DNA of 64,000 bases from Pterois miles (lineage: Eukaryota; Chordata; Actinopteri; Perciformes; Scorpaenidae), in NCBI GenBank assembly GCA_947000775.1, contig CAMQGK010000552.1, positions 1,038,501 to 1,102,500 on the forward strand, read 5' to 3'. The notes under the pieces are model-generated. The model searched no databases. It was not told where the DNA came from and was given only the letters and a program-made list of their open reading frames with translations. Position numbers and translations under genes: made by a program. Of this stretch, positions 37,201-43,897 are shown in pieces (positions within the stretch are counted from its first letter, which is position 1; each line of letters starts with the position of its first letter).

Positions 37201-39551
37201 TGTTTAATTTTTCTTGCCTATCTGCTCTTGTCCAAATGTGCAGCATTTTTATTTTCTTTTGTAAAGCACTTTCAGCTGCATGTCTTAGATGAAAACTTCT
37301 CTATAAATAAAGTTATTATTATTATTAATTAACGTACAGACATGAGAGTGGTATTGATCTTAGGATCTAATTCTCAGTATGCGTATTTCCCGACATGTCA
37401 AACTATTAATTTGAGGTATGCAAAGTCATGCAAAGTACACAAACTGATGCTAATACGCTAGAGACAATGAAAAAGTATAATCTTGCTCAAAGATATTTTA
37501 CTTTGTCTCATCTGTTAATTAGCAAACAATAGTTCAGAAACACTGGAGAGACTCACCAAGACTGAGTACTAAGTCTACAGTAAAATGGATGCAGCACTGC
37601 ATTCTGATCTACATCTTTCTTGATCTAATAAACAGAATTCAAAGTCAATAACAACAGACTGACAGTTTTTATCATACACATTTCTAAATCTAACATACAT
37701 TATGACTGTCAGCAGTTTGTCTGTTTATCTTTTGGGCTACTTTATCCTACAATGATCCCCTGGTAAACTCCAGCACTCCAGACAGCTGTCCGTGTTTTTA
37801 CCTCCAGTTTACCTACATGGAGTTGTCAAAGTTGCCAACTTGGCCCAGTGTCTCCCCTGGTGTCGTGCTGTGGAAGCAGGGGTTGTTGATGTTGCAGATA
37901 ATGCCCTGAATCCAGGGCAAGGTGCCTGCTGAGGGTAAGGCTTTGTTTGGAAAGTGACCTACAAGCGAAGGAAAAGAAAAACAAAGACAAACTGTTCAGT
38001 ACCAGGAGATTACTTCAAAAGAGCAAACAATGAAAACATTGTGGTGTGGACCTGAAACACAATCTACAGGCAGCGGACTGAACAGTGATCCTAACATCAC
38101 CCAAACTGCTGTTATGTGAACTAATATTGTTTTTTGTTGTATAACTAATATCAAATTATAATGTTATTATCTTCAAGCTGATGTGAGCTGCCTTTACATG
38201 CAACTGGTCTAAAGAAGACAAAAACAGGAAAGAAGAAGAAGCTACTTCTTTACGTAAGTGTCTAGGTGAGAATATAAACCAACAGGTTGCACATTTATGA
38301 AGCTAACAAGCAAAAATTCACTGTGTTACACCACAAACCACAACTGTTGGTAAATGTCCACTCATTTACTTGGAATATATTCAATCCACAAAGGTGCTTC
38401 TTTCTAGAAATTTACAGCTTCAATAAACATATACAGGAAATTCGAACCAGGGTTACTATACTTAACTAAAATGAAAATAAGTACCGGTAGTGAAAAATAT
38501 TTTTAGTCAACTGACACTACATAAAAACGACACCATTTTTGAAAAACTAACACTAAATAAAATATGAAAAATAAAATAAAAATGTATGTGAATTCATTTC
38601 AGTTTTAGTTTTTTTTTAGCTATAATATATCAATCACAGAAAATGAACAGACTTGGTAATCTATGAGACGGCGCTATGCTGCAGTAGCAGCACTACTACT
38701 TCGTACTACTTCACTAAAGTAGTACGAAGATTAACTACTAAACATTTTGGTCACTCCTACACAGTTCTTTAACCATGTATTTTGTAACTATATAGCTACA
38801 ATATAGCTGTCTGTAACAAAAACAAACTATAACACTAAAATTAAATATCTAAAAACTAAAACATTTCTGACAAACTGAAACTAAACTAAAACCAGCAAAC
38901 ACACTCTGAAAACTAACTAAAACTAAACTAAAAATAACTTTGAAACATTTGCTTGTAACTGCAAAGTTTACTTTTCCCACAAAAACGAAGTTACCAAGAT
39001 GCAGATTTTAGGGGTCATACAGAATGTTAGACATTAACCGACTGGCCTATATTGTGTCGTGTTGTGTAGCCGTGTCACGTTATATCAACTTATGCTAATG
39101 AGAACTTCTCAAAGAAGGTCAAGAACACAACATGTTACGAAAACAAATGTAGGTGCACGAAATCGCTCTCACTGAGTAAATCCTCTTTATCTGGTTGGCA
39201 CAATGCCATTTTTCACACCTGTAAATGTGTGTGTCTGAAAACTAACATGACATAATATCACTCACATTGGCTCTGTTTGTAGGGAGGGTGTGAATGACGA
39301 ACAGATATGAGGATGACGAAGAGGAAGAGCGGCCAGAGGAGCTCGATGATCAGCTGGATCTGCATAAGAGGAAAACATGGGGTCTGTTACAAATAATCAA
39401 TGACATTTATTGATCTCTGTCAGAGCCCAGCAGGACTATCTCCCAAACTATTGTACTCCTTTTTGTGGAGGGTAAATGTGGCCACCTTGTTTCTCCTGCG
39501 GTATGTGATGTTCTTCCAGAGCAGGAGGCCAAGCTGTCGGAAAAACCCCAT
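4689..39551 (-). CDS. abca7: ABCA7 phospholipid/sterol exporter (full-length ABCA), 48 coding exons
   Basis: This is a full ABCA transporter: TM1, large loop, TM2-6, NBD1, regulatory linker, TM7, second loop, TM8-12, NBD2, C-tail. The family flips or exports phospholipid and cholesterol to apolipoproteins at the plasma membrane or in endosomes. The start ATG (39551-39549) opens MGFFRQLGLLLWKN, as in ABCA1/ABCA7. Hand-joined exons total 2375 codons if the small exon at 11051-11117 had its usual 63 nt; it has 67. Exon lengths match ABCA1 almost throughout (94, 142, 140, 117, 198, 206, 223, 222, 205, 172, 132, 138 and so on). ABCA7 is preferred over ABCA1 and ABCA4 because of LCCCGSPLF, LLPDCPLGAGGLPPPQ-like, ASLPPGPERK, LGDILPYS-like and VTRTNKIKD segments. 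Walker A, Q-loop, signature, Walker B and H-loop residues are present in both NBDs. Exon coordinates are given in the block entries below. Confidence 0.9.
5370..5960. repeat. Teleost-type interspersed repeat in last abca7 intron
   Basis: The noncoding segment includes CAGCAGGAGGCGACTCCTCT, GGTTGCAAAAAGAAGTCTG, a run on TGATTGACAGGTCGC and a closing GCATACAGTCTATGG. I recognise this arrangement as a common dispersed fish repeat. GGTTGCAAAAA occurs at both ends. Its boundaries are approximate. Confidence 0.45.
6483..11475 (-). CDS. abca7: abca7 NBD2 block, with a 4-nt frame problem in one exon
   Basis: Exons: 11349-11475, 11051-11117, 10423-10529, 9393-9534, 9124-9258, 8507-8610, 8181-8273, 6483-6732. 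They encode about residues 1874-2214. Visible motifs are Walker A GVNGAGKTST (10.5 kb), Q-loop GYCPQFDA (9.5 kb), signature YSGGNKRK (9.2 kb), Walker B with VIFL then DEPTTGMDP across the 9124/8610 junction, and H-loop TSH-SMEE across 8507/8273. The last exon of the block ends FSVSQTTLDQ. All joins are in phase except exon 11051-11117. It opens VYKAGRKAAVD in one frame and closes RLCLGIPRGE in another, with 4 surplus bases at 11081-11084. Using the normal acceptor, translation would stop inside 10423-10529. An internal AG at 11106-11105 would give a 54-nt in-frame exon. Confidence 0.85.
7660..7930. repeat. Interspersed repeat related to the one at 48.27-48.61 kb
   Basis: The segment shares short blocks with 48265-48610 in opposite orientation: rules on ACATTTAAGAAGCT (inverse AGCTTCTTAAATGT), the AAAGCCCAAGATGACGTCCTC type (inverse GAGGACGTCGTCTTGGGCTT), and TTGATTAATC. 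It is noncoding and lies in an abca7 NBD2 intron. A weaker relative is at about 57115-57315. Confidence 0.55.
9585..10160. repeat. Degenerate (ACT/CTG)n trinucleotide tract
   Basis: About 575 bp in the intron 3' of abca7 exon 10423-10529 is dominated by ACT, CTA and GCT triplets on the plus strand, interrupted around 9800-9950. Composition is triplet-periodic but the repeats are old and imperfect. Confidence 0.7.
10640..10885. repeat. Degenerate (AGT/AGC)n trinucleotide tract
   Basis: About 245 bp rich in AGT and AGC triplets on the plus strand (for example GTAGCAGTTACAGTAATAGC) lies on the other side of exon 10423-10529 from the ACT-rich tract. The two are complementary in sense. Confidence 0.65.
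11676..14551 (-). CDS. abca7: abca7 second transmembrane domain (TM8-TM12)
   Basis: Exons: 14374-14551, 13671-13786, 13169-13313, 12305-12428, 11676-11805. They encode about residues 1643-1874. The hallmark runs are [53 protein letters not shown] and FLIFPHFCLGRGLIDMAKNQ, which are nearly invariant in the ABCA1/4/7 group. Exon lengths (178, 116, 145, 124, 130) match ABCA1. One small oddity is that the residue after TWDM is Leu where ABCA1 and ABCA7 usually have Cys. The 12.4-13.1 kb intron holds a hAT-like repeat and the 13.8-14.4 kb intron a perfect 13-bp hairpin. Confidence 0.9.
12582..13100. mobile_element. hAT-like nonautonomous element, CACTGGTTCCCAAC end
   Basis: The left end CCACTGGTTCCCAACATGGGG followed by GGGGTCGCAAA is the typical end of hAT-derived elements that carry the CAGTGGTTCTCAAC terminal repeat. 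The right end is less clear, near GGGGTCCCTGAG. It has no transposase reading frame. It lies between the abca7 exons at 12428 and 13169. Confidence 0.5.
13937..13977. repeat. Perfect 13-bp inverted repeat (hairpin)
   Basis: AATGCAGCTCCTT at 13937-13949 is exactly complementary to AAGGAGCTGCATT at 13965-13977, with a 15-nt spacer. It sits in the abca7 intron between exons 13786 and 14374. Function is unknown. Confidence 0.7.
14837..14874. repeat. Back-to-back poly(A)/poly(T) tract
   Basis: A run of 14 A is followed by TA and then 22 T. It is self-complementary and prone to slippage. It lies in the abca7 intron between exons 14551 and 15360. Confidence 0.85.
15360..17958 (-). CDS. abca7: abca7 TM7 end and second extracellular domain
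   Basis: Exons: 17834-17958, 17650-17757, 16946-17138, 16529-16617, 16018-16050, 15797-15902, 15633-15707, 15360-15529. They encode about residues 1344-1642. TM7 reads IVLPAVFVLVALLFSLIVPP and is followed by the second large loop, with the cysteine cluster CQCS...LPDC of ABCA1/ABCA7 and the GAGGLPPPQ motif. The 33-nt exon (KTKKWVNEF) and the 106-, 75- and 170-nt exons have the same sizes as in ABCA1. ASLPPGPERKKHGI and NHPLNLTKEQL favour ABCA7. The loop binds lipid and apolipoprotein in relatives; the cysteines form interdomain disulfides in ABCA1. Confidence 0.9.
18226..21556 (-). CDS. abca7: abca7 regulatory linker after NBD1, up to TM7
   Basis: Exons: 21499-21556, 21194-21396, 19001-19115, 18226-18371. 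They encode about residues 1170-1343. The first exon is Ser/Glu-rich (SMSEDTGLGSEESS). The second has IPGARLVEESG and ELGISSYGVSDSTLEE, the conserved R-domain. The third begins IFLRVAEETGVDAE and then diverges into a Gln/His/Ser-rich stretch. The fourth has EPQETDLLSG, then WLYARRSRRGFFAQ leading into TM7. In ABCA1 this linker carries phosphorylation sites; the Ser/Glu stretch here has acidophilic-kinase character, which is inference. A SINE and a 163-bp TTAA-flanked element sit in the introns. Confidence 0.9.
18546..18708. mobile_element. 163-bp MITE with 22-bp terminal inverted repeats
   Basis: The left end TTAAAGGGATAGTTAAGG continues to GTGTT, and the right end is its near-perfect inverse, AACACCTGAACTAGCCCTTTAA; 20 of 22 positions pair. 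TTAA at both outer ends would fit a piggyBac-style TTAA target. It has no coding capacity. It lies in the abca7 intron between exons 18371 and 19001. Confidence 0.75.
19509..19845 (+). mobile_element. tRNA-derived SINE, copy 1
   Basis: The head has a Pol III A box (TAGCTCAGTCTGTAGG near 19519) and a B box (GGATCAAGTCC near 19552). The body has GGGCACTGCCGAGGTGCCCC and GAGCAAGGCACCAAACCCCC, and the tail ends GGACTAATAAAGG then simple repeat. The body matches copy 2 at 54.8 kb closely. It resembles the V-SINE type of fish elements. It lies in abca7 intron 25, antisense to the gene. Confidence 0.85.
21831..25505 (-). CDS. abca7: abca7 first nucleotide-binding domain (NBD1)
   Basis: Exons: 25334-25505, 24028-24159, 22901-23040, 22641-22778, 21831-22078. 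They encode about residues 893-1169. Motifs seen are Walker A GHNGAGKTTT, Q-loop GVCPQHN, signature LSGGMQRK (split across 22901/22778), Walker B VVVLDEPTAGVDP, H-loop STHYMDEAE, and the ABCA7-like KLCCCGSPLFLK. All catalytic positions are intact, so NBD1 looks functional. The last exon ends in a Ser/Thr-rich run (STPSSTSTS) longer than in ABCA1. A long (GA)n tract lies about 60 bp upstream of its acceptor on the transcribed strand. The 22901-23040 exon is one codon shorter than in ABCA1. Confidence 0.93.
22137..22239. repeat. (GA)n microsatellite next to an abca7 acceptor
   Basis: An impure GA start becomes an uninterrupted GA run from about 22155 to 22239. On the abca7 transcript it reads (TC)n and ends about 60 nt before the acceptor of exon 21831-22078. 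Confidence 0.97.
23105..23786. mobile_element. MITE family A, copy 1 (GGAACAGTGTGTA ends)
   Basis: The left end is AAGGAACAGTGTGTAGGTTT, the right end TTACACACTGTTCCTTTAAA, so the ends are inverted repeats. Internal landmarks such as CATCTAGTGGTGAGGTTGCAG recur in the other copies. It is noncoding and lies in the abca7 intron between exons 23040 and 24028. Confidence 0.8.
24344..24841. mobile_element. MITE family A, copy 2
   Basis: It starts AAAGGTACTGTGTGTAGGAT and ends AATGTTACACACTGTTCCTT. It shares CTCTAGTGGTGTGATTGCAG, ATGGTGGAGCAACATGGCGG and ATTCTAAGCTAACGAAAACA type segments with the copy in apba3. It lies in the abca7 intron between exons 24159 and 25334. Confidence 0.8.
24934..25285. 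repeat. GGGCAATAT-type repeat, copy 1
   Basis: It starts TTGGGCAATATATCAATATT and ends GATTTTAACCATATCGCCCAGCCCTA, giving short inverted ends (TRGGGCNGGGCGATA type). A long internal match to 56706-57045 includes GAGACTAGATATTGTCTT and GATGATTATTTATCAAAA. Confidence 0.7.
25933..26593. mobile_element. hAT-like element with intact target-site duplication
   Basis: Ends are AGCGGTTCCCAACCT and its near-inverse AGGTTGGGAGCCACAGC, matching the CAGTGGTTCCCAACCT type. The flanks are TTTAGATGA at 25924-25932 and TTTAGATGA at 26594-26602, a 9-base match that contains the 8-bp duplication expected of hAT insertion. About 660 bp, no transposase frame. It lies in abca7 intron 18. Confidence 0.8.
26673..28542 (-). 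CDS. abca7: abca7 first transmembrane domain (TM2-TM6)
   Basis: Exons: 28320-28542, 27898-28119, 27574-27778, 26673-26786. They encode about residues 638-892. Diagnostic runs are FMTLAWIYSVAMIIKG, KEARLKETMRIMGLG, ANLAAACGGLIYF, LYLPYVLCVAWRD and SPVAFGFGCEYFSQFEEQG. Exon lengths of 223, 222, 205 and 114 are identical to ABCA1. The first exon ends AAG and is followed by GCAAGA, so its intron uses a GC donor instead of GT. The last exon continues GEYGIPRPWYF, then a short Pro-rich linker to NBD1. Confidence 0.92.
27010..27223. mobile_element. MITE family A, copy 3 (internally deleted)
   Basis: It starts AAAGGAGCAGTGTGTAGGAT and ends AATGTTACACACTATCCTTT. At about 214 bp it lacks most of the interior present in copies 1, 2 and 4. 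It lies in abca7 intron 17. Confidence 0.75.
28966..37958 (-). CDS. abca7: abca7 first extracellular domain
   Basis: Exons: 37817-37958, 35800-35924, 34313-34431, 33065-33262, 32840-32932, 32214-32451, 31782-31921, 30822-30938, 30512-30709, 29922-30127, 28966-29142. They encode about residues 54-638. Landmarks are HFPNKALPSAGTLPW, IICNINNPC, a GHPEVGG then SLNWYEDND segment, LLYTPDTPA, the WAGVVFL run, MDIDDVTRTNKIKD, DPGPAADPFNDMRYIWGGF and QQMPYPCYVDD. The domain forms the tall extracellular tunnel seen in ABCA1 structures. The middle exons are diverged in sequence but keep family exon sizes (93, 140, 117, 198, 206, 177), which supports their boundaries. Confidence 0.88.
33457..34017. mobile_element. 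Element with TTAAAGCTACTGTGAGGAAC-type inverted ends
   Basis: The left end is TTTAAAGTTACTATGAGGAA and the right end CTTAAAGTTCCTCACAGTAG then CTTTAA, the inverse with few mismatches. About 560 bp. An internal plus-strand frame (33585-33791) is open but matches nothing I know and runs against abca7, so I treat it as element sequence. It lies in the abca7 intron between exons 33262 and 34313. Confidence 0.7.
36245..36455 (+). mobile_element. Old tRNA-derived SINE fragment
   Basis: A diverged A-box region (AGTGGTTCAGGAGCTAGAG) and a B-box-like GTTTGATTCCC are followed by a body with GTCCTTGGACAACACACTGA, the V-SINE-like core in decayed form. It lies in abca7 intron 4. Confidence 0.5.
36838..37330 (+). 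mobile_element. L2-like LINE 3' end fragment
   Basis: A short plus-strand frame reads RIHAFISNRLDYCNALFTGL, a characteristic stretch near the C-terminus of L2-clade reverse transcriptases in fish. The 3' end has ATAAATAAAGTTATTATTATT, the usual L2 tail with short A/T repeats. The part between is internally deleted and disrupted. It lies in abca7 intron 4. Confidence 0.7.
38448..38945. repeat. AACTAAAA-rich interspersed repeat
   Basis: It starts AGGGTTACTATACTTAACTA and is full of ACTAAAACTAAA and AAATAAAATAAA motifs. It is noncoding and fits a common teleost low-complexity element. It lies in abca7 intron 3. The boundaries are approximate. Confidence 0.45.
39266..39551 (-). CDS. abca7: abca7 first coding exons and TM1
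   Basis: Exons: 39486-39551 (66 nt, ATG to donor) and 39266-39359 (94 nt). Together they give residues 1-53: MGFFRQLGLLLWKN, a Tyr-Arg-Arg-Arg cluster, then the TM1 helix with LLWPLFLFVILISVRHSHPP. Both lengths match ABCA1. The coding exon has 33 nt of 5' UTR after acceptor ttttccag (exon start 39584). That leader contains a four-codon upstream ORF, ATG-GCC-AGG-TAG, at 39575-39564. Confidence 0.93.
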
Positions 39552-39799
39552 CACTCTGAACAGCTACCTGGCCATGATGCACAGCTGGAAAACACAAAAT
39601 GTGGTGAGACAGACAAGTTCAGCAGAGCGTCCTAGTTTTCAAGTTGTTGGGGACTAAGGCTGTCCCCAATACCATTTTTTGGGCTTTGAAGCATCGGTGA
39701 GAAATATTTGAAGGTTCGCGGTGTAGCGCGGTGCAGCAGGTTGACATTTTCTTCTGTCTGTCTCCATTTCTCCTGTTTCAGTGCCGCTAGTACACTACT

Positions 39800-39801
<2 letters not shown>

Positions 39802-39848
<47 letters not shown>
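39802..39848. repeat. (AC)n microsatellite
   Basis: About 23 uninterrupted AC units in abca7 intron 1. Confidence 0.98.
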
Positions 39849-39849
<1 letters not shown>

Positions 39850-40093
39850 CAAACAGCAACATCCACTTGAGAATAAGTAACAATGACATGATAACAATGA
39901 TGAATGTTGAATATGAATAATGTAGTGAGATTGTTCCTTATTTCACAGGCTATTTAGGGATTCATACATTATTAATTAATGCCTATATGTATAAAATAGT
40001 GAAATAAAAACCAAAGCAGTCAAATACTGATTTGGAGGTTGATTTCCATGGCAATGGTCGACGCTTCGAGGCAGTCGGGTCTGGCCTATTGGG

Positions 40094-40760
40094 GACATGG
40101 AGCAGGGTCTAGTACGCAGATATATACATGATCTACACGTCCCTTTGGATGTACGACAACATCTGCCATGAATGAATGTAACCTAATGGCAGCTTTGCTC
40201 CAGCTCCCATGGCAGCAACGAGAAAGTGTCTGAAACATTTAAACTTAAGTACAGAGAGGTTACCCTTGTGCCCCATCCTGATTAAAGGGTAGGTGGTTGA
40301 GGTGGTCTCCTCGTACAAATACCTGGGTGTTAATGTGGATAACAAGCTGGACTGGAAGGAGAACACTAATGTTGTCTTTAAAATGGCCCAGTCTAGATTG
40401 TTTTTCCTCAGGTAGCTTGGGTCACTTGAAGTCAAGAGTCTTCTTTTACATTTATTTTATCAAGATATTTTATTGTGTAAAGTGTTGGGGTGGCAGCATT
40501 ACAGCTGTAGATAGGAATGGGATCAAGTTGGTGAAGAAGGCAGGATCCATTATTTGCCGCACTCCAGGTTCTCTGGAAACCATCATAGAGAAAAGAACCA
40601 GGAGTCAAAGGCTTCTGTCACGGGACCACCATCCTTTGCACAGTAGCCTCATAAAAAGTAGATGGAGCAATCGGCTCCTACTGCCAAAATGCTCTGTGTC
40701 AAGGCTAAGACTAAGAATTTCTTTGGTTGAATACAGCCCTCGTTTGTAATGAACATTATT
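40094..40760 (+). mobile_element. Decayed LINE ORF2 C-terminal fragment
   Basis: In shifting plus-strand frames one can read KYLGVNVDNKLDWKENT, AQSRLFFLR, a YCVKCWGGSITAVDR segment and DHHPLH, the typical C-terminal region of fish L2/Rex-type reverse transcriptases. Stops and frameshifts interrupt it, so it is a dead fragment and not a host gene. It lies in abca7 intron 1. Confidence 0.75.
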
Positions 40761-41044
40761 GATAAATGTCCTTTCAACTACCGTACTTCATTCACTGTAT
40801 GCGACAACCACTTATGCAGTTACTGTCTACATACCGTTTACATGGTTGTATATTAGTGCATCTGCACATTTTGTTTTCACGATTTTGCATCTGGTCAAAC
40901 TTATTGACTGTATACTTGTCTTTTTGTGACCCTCTTATAATTGCTGCAAATGAACCACAGTATGTACTTCCCTTCAATGACCCTGCCTGGTGTATTATTA
41001 TGTAGGTGACTGTGTAGGTGTCTGTGTCTTTGTTAATATATTTC

Positions 41045-41433
41045 AGGGATGTAAATCACTAGTTTCATCACAATACAATATTATATTGATTCATTGGACA
41101 ATACAACATTTGCTGATATCAAAAGTCCACCACGATACAATTTTGATTAAATTCAATGTCTGTGATTGACATGAGATATCATATATCTAATTAACACAAT
41201 CAGTAACATTTTCACAAAAAAGCTAGTAAAATACTGTTAGTACTGCTTCCAGACATATCAATGAAAAACAATCTATTCTTTAATTAAAAAGTGTAAATAT
41301 GAAGTGAATTTCAAAATAAATACATATCTTAATGATATGTATCGATATTTTCATTTTGCATCACTGATATTGGATCATTGATCAGTGAATTGATATATCA
41401 AGCCAGATCAATGTATCGTTACACCCCTAATGT
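41045..41433. mobile_element. hAT-like element, CAGGGRTGTAA ends
   Basis: The left end is CAGGGATGTAAATCACTAG. The right end is GTATCGTTACACCCCTAA, which inverted reads TTAGGGGTGTAACGATAC. Such ends are typical of nonautonomous hAT elements in fish. About 390 bp, AT-rich, noncoding. It lies in abca7 intron 1. Confidence 0.65.
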
Positions 41434-42640
41434 ATTGTGTATGCCATTATTTATGGTGGCAAACCAGTTTCCCCTTTGAGGATAAAATAAAACAGTAGCT
41501 GAATAATATAAATTATCCCAATTTGACTTTTGGTTCATTTTGTGCAATTATTTACCAACCAAAATACATTTCTCTGGATGGATGGATGAATTTCTCTTTT
41601 TGCAGTCTTTCTTTTTACATGTAAAGTTAGCGATTAAAGTGTTTTTAAAATACCTACTGAGTCGTTGTATACTGTTCTTTAAAATGTGGTAATTTGACTA
41701 ATTAATGTTGACTGAATAAGCTCATCATTAATGAGAAACTGTAGCTGACCTCTCCCCTGCAGAGGACAAAACCGTGGCTAAGGACAGTTCAACAAGCTGT
41801 TTGTATATTTATCGAGAGTCAAGGTTGTCTTACAGTGTGTGCCTGCTGTGATCTGCTCAAGATGGACAATCCCCTGCTTTATCTCAAAATCCTCCTGATC
41901 CCAACAGCTTACCTGTTTCACTCAGAGACTTTAACATGTACCTCTGCTCTGTGGATGCCTACAGTGTTTTTGCTGTAGTTGGCAAATAATCTGAAGATCT
42001 GTCTCTTCACTTGTGCCAGGATAGAAATCAATAGCCAGGCTCATTTAAAGTCAACTGTTTTTTTTTTTTTTTTTTTTTAACTTCATCTGTTTACATTTCA
42101 AAGTTTTGCAAATGTCATTACAGGTATGAGCCACTACATTTGAACCCCCTTTTCCCTCTGACCCTGTAATGTAGCTTTATGGAGGCCTACAGCAGGAAAC
42201 ATAGATTAATACTATTATGTAATATATTTGTCACTTAGTGTAGCAAGCTAATGCAATAGTACAGCTTTAAAAATATCATGTCATAATATGAAATGAACTT
42301 AACCACCAGTACAAATTAAGGCTAGGCATTTCATTTGGGACCCCATTCAAACAAAATGAAAAGTAAAAATGTAATTCAAATGCTGGTATTAGCTACTACA
42401 ATTTCCAGTTGAATTCACAGTTTGATTCATCCATAACGAGTAGCTAAGGAACATAATTAAGTTAATGTTAGCTAACAGTAAGCTAAAAAGGAACAGGAAA
42501 ACTCCCCTCTTAGCTAACCTTACAGATGCTATATGGCTATATAGCTAGTTATATGGTGATGTTTGAAAAATACCTTTTTGAAAATGATAAGTAAAACGTA
42601 ATGAGCTCACAAGACTCGTTAAACTGTTGTTAATGATTAC

Positions 42641-42880
42641 CTTTCTGTAAAATAGGCGATAAAGTCTCCTTTCAGAGTTTCGGACACACGGATGTCAGGT
42701 AGCTTGTCATTGACTCTCGATTTCCTCACTGTATGTCAGTATGAGCCGGAGAAAAGCCCGCCCAATGGCGAAGCTGATTGGCCCAAGTACGTTGCAGGGG
42801 TGTGGGTTACAGAAGCCGGTAAAGAACCTGATTGGCTTTTGGCTATATTTTGGTAACAGCTGATTGGCTAGGCATTGACA
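42641..42880 (-). promoter_or_regulatory. abca7: abca7 promoter and noncoding exon 1
   Basis: On the minus strand, CCAAT boxes (ATTGG on plus at about 42777-42781, with others near 42832 and 42864) and a GC box (plus GCCCGCCC at 42756-42763) stand just upstream of a TATA-less stretch. That stretch ends in a clear donor, CAGAAAG then GTAATC, at 42641. This fits a CCAAT/GC-type promoter and a noncoding first exon of about 100-120 nt feeding the coding exon at 39584. The start site itself cannot be placed from sequence. Confidence 0.6.
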
Positions 42881-43897
42881 TCACTGTGTTATGTACATGC
42901 TCACAGTGTCTTACATAATAAGTGTATCTTATAATAATATTCACATAAATAAAAGGCATTACTTTATTAGCACAAGCAGCATATGAGTACATTGTATACT
43001 TGAAAATAAAACAGCAGTAGCGAAATTAATTAATAGCATTACATTTGCAATTATTACATACATTTACCTATAAGAAATGTGCTATTATTATAATTTGATG
43101 TATTTTTCAATAAAATATTTGCAAAGACAACATATTCATAGAGCTGTCCAAATTTAACTAGTTGTACATAGGCATGTAATTTGTTTTAAAATGAAAAAAA
43201 AAAACTTTGCATCTGAAACCTTAAGCGACCACTGACTCACAATAAATAACATCAAGAAGATATATTACAGATCATTTTAATGAACATCTGAAAATGCAAA
43301 TTCTTAAAAATATATGCATCTTTCTATGAAATAAGGCAGTTACCTTCAATTGTGCATGATATCTGTTTCCTCTCAGGCACAGTCTGGGAAGCACTGTATG
43401 AATGAACCAGAGCGCTGCACTATGCACGTGTACGTGAGGGACTGGAAGCACATCACAATGAAAAACATAAACTCTTTGTCTTGGTTCAATGAGATTTCCC
43501 TTGCAAGTACGTTCAGCTCAGGCACACTGGCAACACACCAAGCTGGAAGACCAAAAACTCCAGAGTACAGTATACTCAACACTGTGTAAAAGTTAGTGAA
43601 GTCAAAATAAATTCTGTTCATGAATTATTGCATCTCAGCTACTGGCTGTATTGTTAAATATCAGATAAATATAAATTGAGAGCTCTCTTCTATCCCTGTC
43701 ACTTTAAAATATGTCTTCACAATATTACAATGTACAGCTTAAAAATATATAGCTAGACTAGGTTGTTGTATTCAGTGGTGTGACAACAGCGTATGATATG
43801 CTGTATGATCAATTATATAATATTTTCTTATTTTAGCAAAAGTTCATGGAGCTTGAACACTGTGCAGTAGTTTTATCTTTGATGCTGCAGGAAGTGC
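42782..43897. other. apba3 3' UTR and gap to abca7 promoter
   Basis: The stretch runs from the apba3 stop to the CCAAT boxes of abca7. Minus-strand polyadenylation candidates are ATTAAA (TTTAAT on plus, about 43276) and AATAAA (TTTATT on plus at 42963-42968). The second would leave the apba3 3' end within 200 bp of the abca7 promoter. No other gene is seen. Confidence 0.5.

Noticed and set aside
18226..39551. abca7 as an old pseudogene
   Set aside because: Apart from the four extra bases at 11081-11084, every exon is open, phases agree and all ATPase motifs are intact.
40297..40749. 150-codon plus-strand ORF as a host gene
   Set aside because: It overlaps a decayed LINE reverse transcriptase whose motifs appear in several frames, so the open frame is incidental.
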